Translations under genes and position numbers: made by a program
Notes under the pieces: generated by a model
The model's database searches: none
Told to the model about the DNA's origin: nothing
What the model saw: the letters and a program-made list of their open reading frames with translations, nothing else
NCBI RefSeq assembly: GCF_000005505.3
Contig: NC_016134.3
Coordinates: 2,790,001-2,854,000, forward strand
DNA: 64,000 nt
DNA from: Brachypodium distachyon
Lineage: Eukaryota > Streptophyta > Magnoliopsida > Poales > Poaceae
Direction: 5' to 3'
Shown: positions 25,779 to 37,281 of the stretch, one piece after another
Position numbering within the stretch: position 1 is the stretch's first letter
Layout: every line of letters starts with the position of its first letter

Positions 25779-28068
25779 TCAGTGATCAGACGTCAGGAGC
25801 ACGCTGGCCCTGCAGTAAGGGCAGTCGCCACGGGATCGCAACCACCGCTCCAGGCATGCCGAGTGAAAGATGTGCTTGCAGCGCAGCTGGATGAGCCCAT
25901 TTGGGCCGCCACACCTCTCCAGGCATATCGAGCATTCTGCTGAAGGTGTCGCGTTTTCGCCTTCTTCGCAGGCTGGTACTTGTAGCATAGGGTCCGGTTC
26001 GGTACATGGCGTGACAGGCATATGCTTATCCGCGATGCATTCTTGGACTTTCAAGGCACTGATGGATACACTGGACTGGAAGTAACTCGTTAGGCTACGT
26101 AGTTCGCTGTCCGCGGAGGTGGAGACAGCAAGGTCAGCAGGATGAGTTACTGCAGCCCAAATGGTTTCTGAAGATGGTGTCTTTTGCCTGTAACAGTGTG
26201 CAAAATATGTGTAAAATGGATGTTCAAGTTCTGAGCTGGAAGAAAGACATGCTGAGAGGTGTCGCTGACCTTCTTCCTGACAAGTCCACGCTATTAAGCC
26301 TCTGAAGAAGCCTATCTCTAGCCTGCTGGACAGCATCGGGGAGCCGTCCTTGATCCAACGAGACACTGCGGTTTAGCCTTGAGCTGGAGCCCATACTGCC
26401 AATATGTTCGATTATGTTTCCAGCAGATCCCACAAGCTTCACACCATCTCTTTGGCTTCCTGGAAGAAGTTCCTGGCCCTGGGTTAAAAAATAAGATGTT
26501 AGAAACTGAAGAACATTTTGCAAAGGTCATCATCATAACAGAAAACATGGAAAATAAGAGTGTGCTCTGCCTTGAAAGTGGTTTGTTGGATGCCTGGAAA
26601 TAGCTGAATGGCACATAAGAAATAGTGGCCAACTCATGACATCAACTGGAGATTCTACGCATATTTAACTGATTTTTCCATAGGCTATAGAGGCGAAAAG
26701 TTCATCTCATAATAACTGAGACATGTATGTTAGAAATTTTCTATTTGCTTGATGATGAGACGTCTAATAAGTATAAGTATTTTGGTAGAAATTGACAGAA
26801 CATGACAAATGTTTGACGTAAACGCACTTGATAAAAAAATCACAGCTTCCTATCAAAATAAACATTCAGAAAATAAGCAATCACGTAGATTAGGACTTTG
26901 AACTTTCCACAGTAGTTTCAGTCAACTTAAAGCTTTGGCTTACTCGTTTGTATTGCAGCCTACAACTCATCTATGTTACTGAATAGCTGTTCAGAAAGAA
27001 CCATCATTCTCATGTCCCCATTTTTCTACCAAAGATTACTCGAACCTCATTTTCTCAGGAAAGAACATTCCAGCATATGCTGCCTCCGTGATAACAGACA
27101 TATCAGTAAAATACATTGCAGCCACAAACTTCACAAAGTTTTTAGAAGACTGAACACAATTCTGGCACCAGCTGATATTTCCTCGGAACTGAACATCTGC
27201 AAACTCTACCATGGAAGTTTTATGAGGAAATAGGAGAACGTTCCTTCACTGCAAGAAACGTATCATCCAAGCATGAAAAAAACTAACAACAAGCTACATG
27301 CAACATAACAGTTCCTAATCACTGAACAATTTGACCGTGACCAAAGGCAAACATGTTGGGCATGCAGTTGATCAGAGATTGATCAAATGGCCACATAGAA
27401 GTCCACCGCATCTAGCACTAACAGTAGCTCGTTCCTGGATTAAGTGTCAAAAGATTAGACTCAGGGCCTCACCCTCAACCCCTCTCCATCTATATAAGGA
27501 AGGTGAATTTTAACCACACACCTTGTACTTGCTTAGCTGCAACTGCCTGCCCTGGCCCCAGGGTGTTCCCATCCTAGTCCTAGATATATGGGAGTAAAAC
27601 TCGTTGCACCATCCATCCCTCCAGTTTCTTTCCCCTACCAAATTCGCTATGTTTTCCACACCCCAAAGATCAACCCACCAAATTTTTCTGCTGCATGAAA
27701 AATCATTCTCTCTCTGTCTCTAGGACTTGGCGAAATCACGCGCAAGCAATTCGCCATATCTAAAACTCCAAAATCGAAACTACACAACGAGAGCAACGAG
27801 CAGGCCAACGGAGCGGAGGCAACTTCTGGTTCCAGGAAGTTCAGTCATGGAGGGAGGGGGGAATTGAATCACATGAAACGGAAGGGGGCCTCACCGGCTT
27901 GTTGTGGTGGTGATAGTGATGGGAGAGGGCGCCGCTGCGCGGGCGGCGGGGACCAGAGGCCGTCCCGCGGCAGGGCCGGCGGCGGGGGTCGGGCGGCTCC
28001 AGGGGCGGGTCCGGCGGCGCCGGCGAAGGGCGGCGCTGGAAGTAGAGGAGCTTGGAGGCGATCGGCAT
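25779..28068 (-). CDS. RING-H2 zinc finger protein, probable E3 ubiquitin ligase
   Basis: Three exons on the minus strand: 28068-27895, 26478-26270 and 26187-25779, giving 263 aa. RING-H2 proteins usually bring an E2 enzyme to substrates for ubiquitination; the substrate is unknown. The RING lies at residues 213-253 as C-x2-C-x14-C-x-H-x2-H-x2-C-x10-C-x2-C (CSIC, then CKHIFHSAC, then CPYC), with all eight ligands present. It sits at the extreme C-terminus. No transmembrane segment is evident, so this is not an ATL-type protein. The N-terminus is Pro/Arg-rich with a short His run. The middle (GSSSRLNRSVSLDQGRLPDA) looks like a phosphorylatable linker. Intron 1 is long (1416 bp), and a missed small exon inside it cannot be excluded. 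Confidence 0.87.
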
Positions 28069-30607
28069 GCAAGAAAAGGTGTGGCGAAGGCGAACTGTTT
28101 GAGCTCCACCTGCTTCTGAGCTTCTTCTGATCTTCTCCCCCGAGTTGTAGCGGCAGTGTGCTTTATGTATTGCGGCGTTTTCAGTTCTCTTTTTGCGCTG
28201 TCAGTTTCTCTTTTCCCTGAGGAAAAAAAAACAAAAGGAATTAGAGGAAAAGGTCAAATTCTTTTGGAATTTGCGAAGACTTTTTCCGGTTGGTTTGGTG
28301 CGGAATTTTTCTGCACCGTCTGATCGAGGTCAGTTGGACGGTGTGGGATGAAGGGCTGAAGGCAGAGGTGGAATTTTGATAGCTGATGATGCTGAAAATG
28401 ACAACACTTGCAGGAACAGTGTAACAACAACCTAGTAGTATTAGGAGTATTTTGGTCTTTGGAACGGTGGTCTTTGTTGCCGTTTATTAAGCCAGGTGAA
28501 ACTAACTGCTGTACGCTACTGTACGATGCAACATTTTCCAACGGAGACTTGCAGTAATTTGCTTTGCGTAGTGAAAACGATTTTTATGTCTATTTATTGG
28601 CAGAGATGGTCACAGCAAATTAATTGGCAATGGTTACATGGGCGCGAAATACCCGTCGCTATCGCCAAGTGCGCGCTTTTGTTTTTGCTCTAGGTAACTG
28701 TCAGGTCAAAATCACGGCAAAGCAGTAAACAGCGGCCGTTTATTGTCACTAGCTAGAGTAATAATTAACGAAGAAAGACTGAGCCAGCTGGTCTCATTCC
28801 AAACATTTACCACCACACGTACGAGAGCTTAATCGATTCTGACGATTACATATATGCGCCATTATAAGCGGCTCCCTGCGGGTGCAAGCTGTACTAGCAG
28901 AAAAGCCGGCTACCACTTGGACCGAACGGTCAGCGGCAAAAAAAGTTTTTAAAAGAAAAAAGAATTAAAATAAAAAGGCCACGGACAGGTGTTAAGTCTG
29001 GGCCCACTTGTCACTGATTTGCTCCGCGTTGTGGTGGGCCCCATTAGTCATAAGTTCAACTATCACTATCTCTCTCAGTCTACTCTGCCCCCGATATATA
29101 CTAATTAACTGCATGCACAGTCAAAGCTCCTGGTCATGATATTTGGGTTGGGGATCGATCGGATCGGACGGCGGTTACGAGTCCCTTTCGCGTGACGACA
29201 CGCGTGCAGGATGTGTCATCATCCTGTCTGGCTAGCCCTGGAAGTGCTTCATGGCAAGCTTTTCGTTGCCGTGGTGGTGAGCATAGCACGAGTAATACTC
29301 TCTCGTATTAGTATATTAGTGACTCAAATTTATTCAAATATAAATGTATTTTGATTAAAAAGTATCTAGATACTGGTAAAAGAAAGTCTGAGAGAGCACT
29401 TATCATTCGATCGGACGGCCGTTAATTAACTACGAGTCTCCCCGCAAAGAAAATAACTACGAGTCCCATTCGCATGACGTTCAACTGGGGATAGGAGAGG
29501 AGACACGCCCACCACCATCCGATTCGCGTGCTCGGTCGATCGATCGTCATCATCTTGCCTGGGAAATTAGGTTGGAAGTGCAAATAATCAACTACCTAGG
29601 CTCTGAAAGAGTGAGTGAGCCAACTGAGACTTGACATAAATCACGTACTTGTTCTAGCTAGCTAGGGCTAGTTTTGCGTCCGCTGAGCACTCAACGCCTC
29701 ATCTGGTTCTTCTAACTCACATCGCAGTTTCCAAAAGAAATATGTATATATAGTTTAGGTTTACATGTTTTTGGGAAGATGTTTTTTTTTTGGTGAAACA
29801 TTTTTGGGGAGAAGTGAGCGACGTAAATGACGATGCATACGGTATATGGCTACGGCTCGATCGTCTCGAAAGAGGGCTTTGCTATGGGCCCAGCCGGTCT
29901 GCTCTCTGGCCATATATGCTGTGGGCTTTACCTCTCCCAGTAAGTTGGGCTGGACCTAGCTACGCTGTAAAATGCAGCCCACCAAACAAAATATGTACGT
30001 GTCGCTGCAACAATCCTTGCGCGCGCTGCTCACAAACAAGATTTGAAAAAGAAAAAAAAACAAGTGACATGTTACTCGAGATTAAGATTCAAGCAGACGT
30101 TTCCTGCACAAAAAGCCGATCGTATGGTGTGCACCTATGACCAGTCACTCGATCGGAAGCTCTGACGCAGTCACTAAGGATTGTACTACTCCACTATTCT
30201 CGTCAGTTAATGAAGTTTTCTTCGCAAAAAAGAAGAAGTTTTCTTCCAAAAAAAAAAGTCGGAAGCTCTGACGGCTTAATTACAACAACAACATGCATAC
30301 GGGCCCCCCATATATATTCTCCTCTGCTTGCTTTCCTACTCCGTTTAATTTCCCCGTGACACACCGATCGATGAAGAGAAAAGAGCAAGCTTTGCATTCT
30401 AATGATGTGCATGATGTACGATGGTGATGTGTGCACCTTACATATAAATCTTGTAACCACTAATTATAATTAGTGGGATCAACGTTATAAATTATATAAA
30501 TACTCCTAGTCCTAGTCCTGGGGGCCGGCTTCGTAAAGAATACTCCAAGGGAACTAAACTGAATGTCTAATCACGCTTAGCATGTGATCAGATACTGTTC
30601 TATTAGA
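28069..30607. other. Intergenic region upstream of the RING gene
   Basis: No supported gene. It contains a degraded Stowaway MITE (29298-29396), poly-A/T runs, and GATC/CGATCGATCG-rich stretches near 29515-29545. The first 200 bases should hold the RING gene promoter and 5' UTR. Confidence 0.45.
29298..29396. mobile_element. Degraded Stowaway MITE
   Basis: The body (GACTCAAATTTATTCAAATA then AATGTATTTTGATTAAAAAGTATCTA) matches the 11409-11520 element. The ends have decayed to CTCTCTCGTATTAG and GTCTGAGAGAG. Confidence 0.6.
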
Positions 30608-30623
30608 TTAGAGGGTGATTTTA
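30608..30623. repeat. Left target site duplication of truncated LINE
   Basis: TTAGAGGGTGATTTTA, repeated exactly at 31373-31388. Confidence 0.88.
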
Positions 30624-31372
30624 TTTTATTTATTTATTTATTTTGACTGGGAACTAGCCCCTACAGTGTTTTTATTAAAGCAACAAAGTTACAAAGGAGC
30701 TGTACAAAGAACTGAAAAGAAAACTTACCTACTGTACAAAGTATAATCTAACCAAGAGAAAAGACTATTAAGATTGACAGGTCTAATCCTATGAACAAGG
30801 AGCAACATATCATGAGTGAAGGCCGCCCTCCACGCACCAAAGGTAGGCCTAACATGATTAAAAATCAACCCATTCCGAATCTTCCAAATGTGCCAACAAG
30901 CCACCAGAACCACTTCCAAAATAAAAGGCTTGCCAAATGAGGAAGCAGCATGACGCACAATCACATCCACCGATGGACCATCATCTCAATCAACTTGCAG
31001 GAACCTCCAGATACGAGCACTGAAATTACAGCCGAGAAACAAGTGCTTCTAGTCCTCCAACTGGCGAGTAGGGCAAAGAACACAATGCTCCTCACCATTT
31101 CCAATGTGCCAGTGCCGCCGTTTCATCATATCACGGGTGTTAAGACGGTCAACAAGAAGAAGCCACCCAAACACCTTCACCCGCAGCGTGCAGCAACAAG
31201 ACCATAACCAACGATAGATTGCCCCAGGGTGCAGGTGCTGAAAACCAAATGCATAGAACTTCACAGAAGAGTACTGGGCGCCCCACGTAAGATCCCATCG
31301 ATCAACCTCCGTGGGAAGATGGAACTATGAGAGGAGATCTTGAAGCTTCCCAAATTCCTCAAAAGCAGCCGG
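30624..31372 (-). mobile_element. 5'-truncated LINE, minus strand
   Basis: About 750 bp between perfect 16-bp direct repeats. The low-coordinate end carries a T-rich (TTTA)n tract, which is the poly(A) tail read on the plus strand. Minus-strand frames at 31264-31049 (VKVFGWLLLVDRLNTRDMM followed by CVLC) and 30970-30725 (VACWHIWKIRNGLIFNH) are the zf-RVT region and C-terminus of a LINE ORF2. The element ends at 31372 because the 5' part was never copied. The frames are broken, so it is non-functional. Confidence 0.87.
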
Positions 31373-31388
31373 TTAGAGGGTGATTTTA
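31373..31388. repeat. Right target site duplication of truncated LINE
   Basis: Exact copy of 30608-30623. Confidence 0.88.
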
Positions 31389-31460
31389 TACCAAAATAAT
31401 GGTTGGATGAGCTTTTGTCCTAAGCTGATAATTGGGGGGGGCGGGGGCTAAACTTACTCA

Positions 31461-31696
31461 CTCCCTCTGTCCCTAATTAATTGGCGCCAGCCTTTTTGCA
31501 AAAAAACCTGTAAATTTCTGAAATAAACCTGCAGTCCACATCTTCAATTAAACGTGGACTGCGTGTTAATTTTGAAAAATTACAGTTTTTTTTTGCAAAA
31601 GTTACAATAGAACGTGGACCGCAGGTTTATTTCGGGATTTACAGGGTTTTTTTTTTGGCAAAAAAGCCGCCGCTAATTAATTAGGGACGGAGGGAG
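31461..31696. mobile_element. Stowaway-type MITE with long inverted repeats (236 bp)
   Basis: The left arm begins CTCCCTCTGTCCCTAATTAA and the right arm ends in its complement, AATTAGGGACGGAGGGAG, followed by TA. The arms pair over most of their length (CCTGTAAATTTCTGAAATAA on the left, TTATTTCGGGATTTACAGG on the right), so an RNA copy would fold into a long hairpin. The left flanking dinucleotide is CA where TA is expected, probably a point change. A fragment of the same subfamily lies in intron 2 of the NAC-BED gene at 43 kb. Confidence 0.85.
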
Positions 31697-32425
31697 TAAC
31701 TCGGACAACAGGGGTTTGGGCGCGAGTAACCTGACGAGTCTACGCCCGGAGCCAGGGGCCCAGTGAGGTGGCCGTTCAAAGGCGGCCGGGGGTCCCATAA
31801 GGTGATCTAACCAGGATATAAAAATTAAAATACTTTTATACTTTTGTTTAGTTGGAAGATAGAGAAGAAGGAAAAGAGCAGAAACTCGCTGGAAGCTGGA
31901 GTAATGCACAGGTGCACCTACACACTAAAACGAGACTAAATGCATGTATTTAAACAAATTTGTGACACTTAATGTGAATGTGGATGAAGTTTTCTTTTTA
32001 TTTTATTTTTTAATTTCCCTCTCTTTATCCCCAAGTCCCAACTGCTTTGATCGATCGTGGCGGCAGAGCTATGTGTTGCCCGCGCCCCTAGCCCCCCTAC
32101 CCACCCAGATTTGTAAATTACATTTTAGCCCCCCAGCCCAAACATATTGGTCAAGCTCCGCCGCTACCCTTGGACTCTCCTTGACTCCATTTCTGGTTGA
32201 AGTTGAAATAATGGAACAGCGGAAACAAAGATATATTCTGTTGGGTACGTAATCACCGTTTATACGTCACGACCAAATGGCATCTCCCGCATAAAAGAAA
32301 TAATGGCCGAGCTAAATCCAAAACACAACCATCTCAAAATAAAAAATAAACCAGCTAGTAGAAGCTTTCTTATTAGGGATACAAACAACAACGCAGGCTG
32401 GCAGGCACTAAGTAATGCTTGGTTC
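31697..32425. other. Intergenic region, 3' flank of the minus-strand NAC-BED gene
   Basis: No gene supported. The part next to 32425 is probably the 3' UTR of the minus-strand gene. Confidence 0.45.
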
Positions 32426-33744
32426 CTACACAGCTGCACGCAGGTGCATCTTGTAGTGATTCCAGAGTGGAGACGTGCTCTGCTTCTTGGTGTGAGCTTT
32501 GAGCAAACCGTCGCAGGAGAGGCAGGCAGCGTACACGTCTTGAGGATCTTTACCGTCTATCTTGGCAAAGTTTTCCCAAACCGCTGATCTGCTTCGCATC
32601 CGTTTTCGTCCTCTTCGTGCCTCTGGCTCTGGCAGCGGCATGAGTACCTCGTCGTCGTTGAAGTAGTCACTTGGGGAACCACCAGCGTACAGTTGATCTC
32701 CAGGGAGAGGGGATAGCCGCAGGTCACCATCTGATGTGGCCGTGAGTGAAAAAATAAAACAGTCTCAATTCATATAATCCATCTCATCTTAAACTTTATG
32801 CCTGTATAGCCCTCCGTTCCATAAAGATTGTCACCGTTTTGAACTAGAACTAGTTCAAAACCGCGTCAATCTTTATGGAACGAAGGAGTAGCACCATTGA
32901 GAAAGAAAGAAAATAAAATCTGTCACTATCTTCAGATTTCTCTCACTTACATATGGGGTGTTGTTGTTCGGGGTTGAAATTAGCGAACAGGTTATCGAGA
33001 TCATCGAACAATGACCCCGTGTACTCAACAAACAGTTGCTCTAGGTTTGTGGCCAGATGGAGCGGTGCTCGATAATGGAGATTGCCTGCCAAATAAAGGA
33101 TTAAATTTGGATCAGTAAACCCTTTTTACCTCCAGAGTGAGTACTAGACAGGCGAAAGGAACTTATACCATCGGCTCTCAGTTCGGAAACCTTGTAGAAA
33201 ATCAGTTTTTCCTACAGTGGAAGAGAACAAGGAGTGAGTATCAAATAAATCACGTTTTCTTTCTTAACGTATAATAACAAGTTCCCATTAAAAAAATGAA
33301 TCAATTTACTTCTTTTTTGTACTGGATGACGGCCCAGCCCGTCTTGGCCCCGTCGGGTTGATAGAACTCAAGCGTCCTCTTGACCCCGATGTAAGGCCCA
33401 CGGCCCGAGACCAGCTCGCCACCTGTAGGTCGCACTCGCACAACGGTGTGCCCGCCTTGTTTCTTGTGCTTCCACAGCCCGTGCGGCGTGTTCCACTGCA
33501 GCGCCGCCGCCACGAAGCAACGGGGCAGCTCCGATGGGTGCAGCGACGCCAGGTGCGCATTCACCACCTCCGATGGGATGATCCCAATCCCAAGCGCCGC
33601 GTTCTCCGACTCACGGCGCTGCTGCGTTGCACGGAGGTAGTCTATGATATCTGCGTCTGTGGCAGTCATTGGGTCGATCTCTAGGCCGACAGGGTACTCC
33701 TCGAGCTGGAACAATGGCACGGTCCAATCGGGTTGGCCTTCCAT
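32426..33744 (-). CDS. NAC-like / BED zinc finger fusion protein (copy A)
   Basis: Four exons on the minus strand: 33744-33310, 33211-33169, 33085-32951 and 32730-32426. All have GT-AG borders and the phases add up to 305 aa. Residues 15-142 look like a very divergent NAC domain: VGLEIDPMTATDADIIDYL parallels subdomain A, GLWKHKK parallels the GYWKATG motif, and GVKRTLEFYQPDGAKTGW with IQYKKE parallels the GxKKTLVFY...KTxWxMHEY block. Exon 2 (LIFYKVSEL) sits where NAC subdomain E would be. After an acidic linker and a basic stretch (residues 243-252) comes a BED-type finger at 256-300: W256, F259, C274-x2-C277, H296-x3-H300. A nuclear DNA-binding protein is the simplest inference; targets are unknown. 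A hairpin MITE lies in intron 3. A gypsy relic begins about 95 bp upstream of the ATG, so promoter integrity is doubtful. Confidence 0.8.
32811..32888. mobile_element. Compact palindromic MITE inside intron 3 of copy A
   Basis: CCTCCGTTCCATAAAGATTG on the left pairs with CAATCTTTATGGAACGAAGG on the right, and GTTTTGAACTAG pairs with CTAGTTCAAAAC around the centre. Almost the whole 78-bp element is one inverted repeat. Terminal sequences are Stowaway-like, with a degraded TA at the left flank and TA on the right. Confidence 0.82.
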
Positions 33745-33818
33745 TGCAGCTAGCTAGATCGAGCTTGAGCCTTGAGGTGTGTTGTTCTAGGTTGGCCGGG
33801 GTGGTGCGTGTGCTTCGG

Positions 33819-33840
33819 TGGATGGATGGATGGATGGATG
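33819..33840. repeat. (GATG)n microsatellite
   Basis: GATG repeated five times between the 5' end of NAC-BED copy A and the truncated edge of the gypsy element; it would lie in the 5' UTR or promoter of the gene. Confidence 0.9.
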
Positions 33841-35951
33841 TTAATCAAGAAAGGTGGATCGAGGAATTCGCATGTGTGGTGATTACAGAAATCTCAATAA
33901 CGTCACCATCAAGAATAAGTATCCATTGCCATGATCGATGCTCTATTTGACCAAGTAACAGGTGCTGGAATTTTCTCTAAGATAGACTTGCGATCAGGCT
34001 ACAATCAAATAAAGATCAAACCAGAGGATGTTCCGAAGACTGGTTTTGTCTCTCGATATGGGCATCATGAATATCTTGTGGTACCATTCGGGTTGACGAT
34101 TGCACCTACAGTATTCATGAATTTGATGAACAAGGTGTTCATGAAGTATCTTGACAAGTTTGTGATCGTCTTCATTGATGATATTCTCATCTATTCCATA
34201 AACAAAGAAGAGCATGCTGAGCATCTCAGAATTGTGTTGCAGACTTTGAGGGAACATCAATTGTATGCCAAGTTTAGTAAATGTGAATTTTGGCTGACTC
34301 AAGTATCTTTTCTGGGTCATGTTATCACACAAGAAGGAGTTGCAGTGGACCCAAAGAAGATAGAAACTGTTATAAATTGGAAGTCTCCAACATCGGTTTC
34401 AGAAGTCCGAAGTTTTCTAGGTTTGGCAGGATATTACAGGAGATTCATTGAAGGATTCTCCAAGATTTCAGGACCCATGACTAATTTGTTGAGGAAAGAA
34501 ACCAAATTTGAGTGGACTGAAAGCTTTTCAAGAGCTGAAGCAAAGACTTACAACCGCTCCAGTGTTAACTTTGCCAAAAAGTGGTAAAAGTTTTGATGTC
34601 TATTGTGATGCATCAAAATCAGGACTGGAATGTGTACTAATGCAAGATCGAAAAGTCATTGCTTATGCATCTAGACATCTAAGACCCCATGAAGTGAAGT
34701 ATCCAACACATGACTTGGAGTTAGCAGCAGTAGTGTTTGCACTGAAACAATGGCGACATTACCTTTATGGAGTCAGATGTGAGCTATATTCTGATCATAA
34801 GAGTTTGAAATATCTGTTTACACAAAAGGAGTTGAACATGAGGCAAATAAGATGGCTAGAACTCATCAAAGATTATGATTTGGAACTTAAGTATACTCCA
34901 GGAAAAGCCAATGTTGTAGCAGATGCGCTGAGCAGAAAGTCTGAAATTCAACAAGAAAGGATTGCAAGCATATCTAATAAGATTCTGAAAGACTGGGAAA
35001 AGATAGAATTGAACTTGTGTTCAGCATAGGTGAAGCCAGTGTTACATCGTTAGTAATTCAACCTACCTTGGATGATGAGATCAAGAGGTATCAGTTAGAG
35101 GGCAAGTTCCTTGCTGAGGAAATCAGAAGGATTAAAGAGAAGGAATTATCAGAATTCACTCTAGCAGATGACGAGTCATTGTGGTACAAAGGCCGGATAT
35201 GTGTTCCAAACATTCCGGATATCAAGAAGGTGATTTTACAAGAAGCTCACCAAACACCATACACAATTCATTCAGGAAGCACAAAGATGTACATGGATTT
35301 GAAAGGTACATTTTGGTGGAACAACATGAAGCGTGAAATTGCTAAGTTTGTATCTGAATGTGACACTTGCCAAAGGGTGAAAGCTGAACATCAGAATCCA
35401 GCGGGTTTGATGCAGCCATTACCAATACCCCAGTGGAAATGGGAGGAGATTAGTATGGACTTTATCACTGGATTACCAAGGACACAAAACCACAAAGATG
35501 CTATATGGGTAATTATTGATCGGTTGACAAAGACTGCACATTTCATTCCTATCAACCAGAAGTACTCATGTGAAAGACTTGCTAAGATCTACATCAAGGA
35601 GATTGTTAGCAAACATGGAGTTCCTGATAGAATAGTATTTGATCCAGGATCCGTATTCACATTAGCATTTTGGCAACAATTACAACAATCTTTAGGCAGT
35701 CAACTTGACTTTAGTACTGCCTATCATCCTCAAACCGGTGGACAAACTAAAAGGACAAACCAAATCCTTGAAGATATGTTGAGGTCATGTATACTTGACT
35801 TTGGTGGATCATGGGATGAACATCTACCACTAGCAGAGTTTGCCTACAACAACAGTTATCAAAGCAGTATACAAATGGCACCATTTCAGGCATTGTATGG
35901 GAGGAAATGCAGATCACCTGTGTGTTGGTATGAAACAGGAGAAAAGAAATT

Positions 35952-35956
35952 GCTAG
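35952..35956. repeat. Left 5-bp target duplication of copia solo LTR
   Basis: GCTAG, repeated at 37282-37286. Removing the insertion plus one copy rejoins the integrase reading frame (KKL-LGPDLVEE). Confidence 0.85.
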
Positions 35957-37281
35957 TGAAGGGGCGCGTAGAGATAAACAAAACTTTTCCTACGCGAACT
36001 CCCAAGATCTAGCCAAGGTAGAAGGCCACAAGGATTACCACTAGACGCGCAGTTGCGGATTATCGATGCAGCGCCTTGATGCAGTGTAGTCCCTCGATCC
36101 GATCCAGCCGATCCAATCCCGCGATCGTCGAAGTGCTGAACGTACAGCACCTCTGCCGGTATCCACACGTGCGAGGAGGAGCTCCGGCGGCGGACTGATA
36201 GGTCCGGTGCGATGGTTGAACTGAATGGGGCTAGGGTTCTCAACGCATGAGAGTGGCGAACCGTGCCCCTTGGGCATCCCACGCCCCTGCTTATATACCG
36301 AGTGGAAGTGGGCTCCAGCACTTGTGGCCCATCCACTCTGCGAGTCCAACTCGCATTGTCAGTCCATTTCCGGTTCGGGTCCAACCCGACCAAATACTTG
36401 CTCCCGCTCTTAAGTGTGTGACCCCGCAGGCTCATGGCGACTTGGACACGATTGGAGTCCGACTCTCAATCGATCAATCGGTAGCTGCTCCTAGCAGAAC
36501 GTGCCGACTCCCAAGTACCATCGAGTCATGACGACGTACCTTCCAATGTGACATACGTCTTAGTCCCTTTTGCCTCACGATATACCTTGTCGAACTATAA
36601 GCGATTAATCGTCATCCCTTTAATAGTTCAACTCTCTTCTCGATCCGTGATATACGATTCATCCGACTAACTCTTAGTCAATCGACCCGGTTAACAGTTA
36701 ACCGAGTCGCGCATGGCCATGCTTCCCGAATCATATCACTCGAGAGGGCCCAGAGAATATCTCTCCAGTCGGAGGGGCAAAATCCCATCTTGGTTATCCA
36801 CATCACACAGCTTGATTCTCAGTCAACCCGAACTCTGCCTTTATAACTGCCCTGTTACGGAACAACGTTTGACAGAACCTAAGTTGGTGATCCACAACTC
36901 GGATTGTGCGATAACCTCAGGTCTAAGGATTACATTGATTGAGACATGCAAATGACGACCTACTCGTTGCATCTCAATATGGGTCAGTCCGACTCACTAA
37001 ACTCTTTAGCCGAGTCCGTGTAAGCTGGAATGACATCACCATGCCCATGACAAGTGGAACCGAGTCATCAGCCAACTTTCACATTAGTCTAGGTTATGTG
37101 TCCATCACAACCTCAATGACTAAGGACAATTTAGTATGAACAACATGAATACATAGTTCCACAATCAAATCACATATTCAATGATACATATCAGATGTTC
37201 AAACAAGGACAACTTAATAATCTTTATGAATACATTGGGAATTACATCATACGTGATTGCCTCTAGGACATATTCCCAACA
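35957..37281 (-). mobile_element. Copia (Angela/BARE-like) solo LTR nested in the gypsy relic
   Basis: 1325 bp starting TGAAGG and ending CCCAACA on the plus strand; on the minus strand it starts TGTTGGGAATATGTCCTAGA, the typical opening of Angela/BARE-type LTRs, and ends TTCA. It has TG/CA ends, a 5-bp target duplication and no internal coding region, which indicates recombination between the two LTRs of a former full element. A minus-strand TATA box (TATATAAG, plus coordinates about 36290-36298) lies where the LTR promoter is expected. The family name is from memory of LTR ends, so it is less certain than the solo LTR call. Confidence 0.85.
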
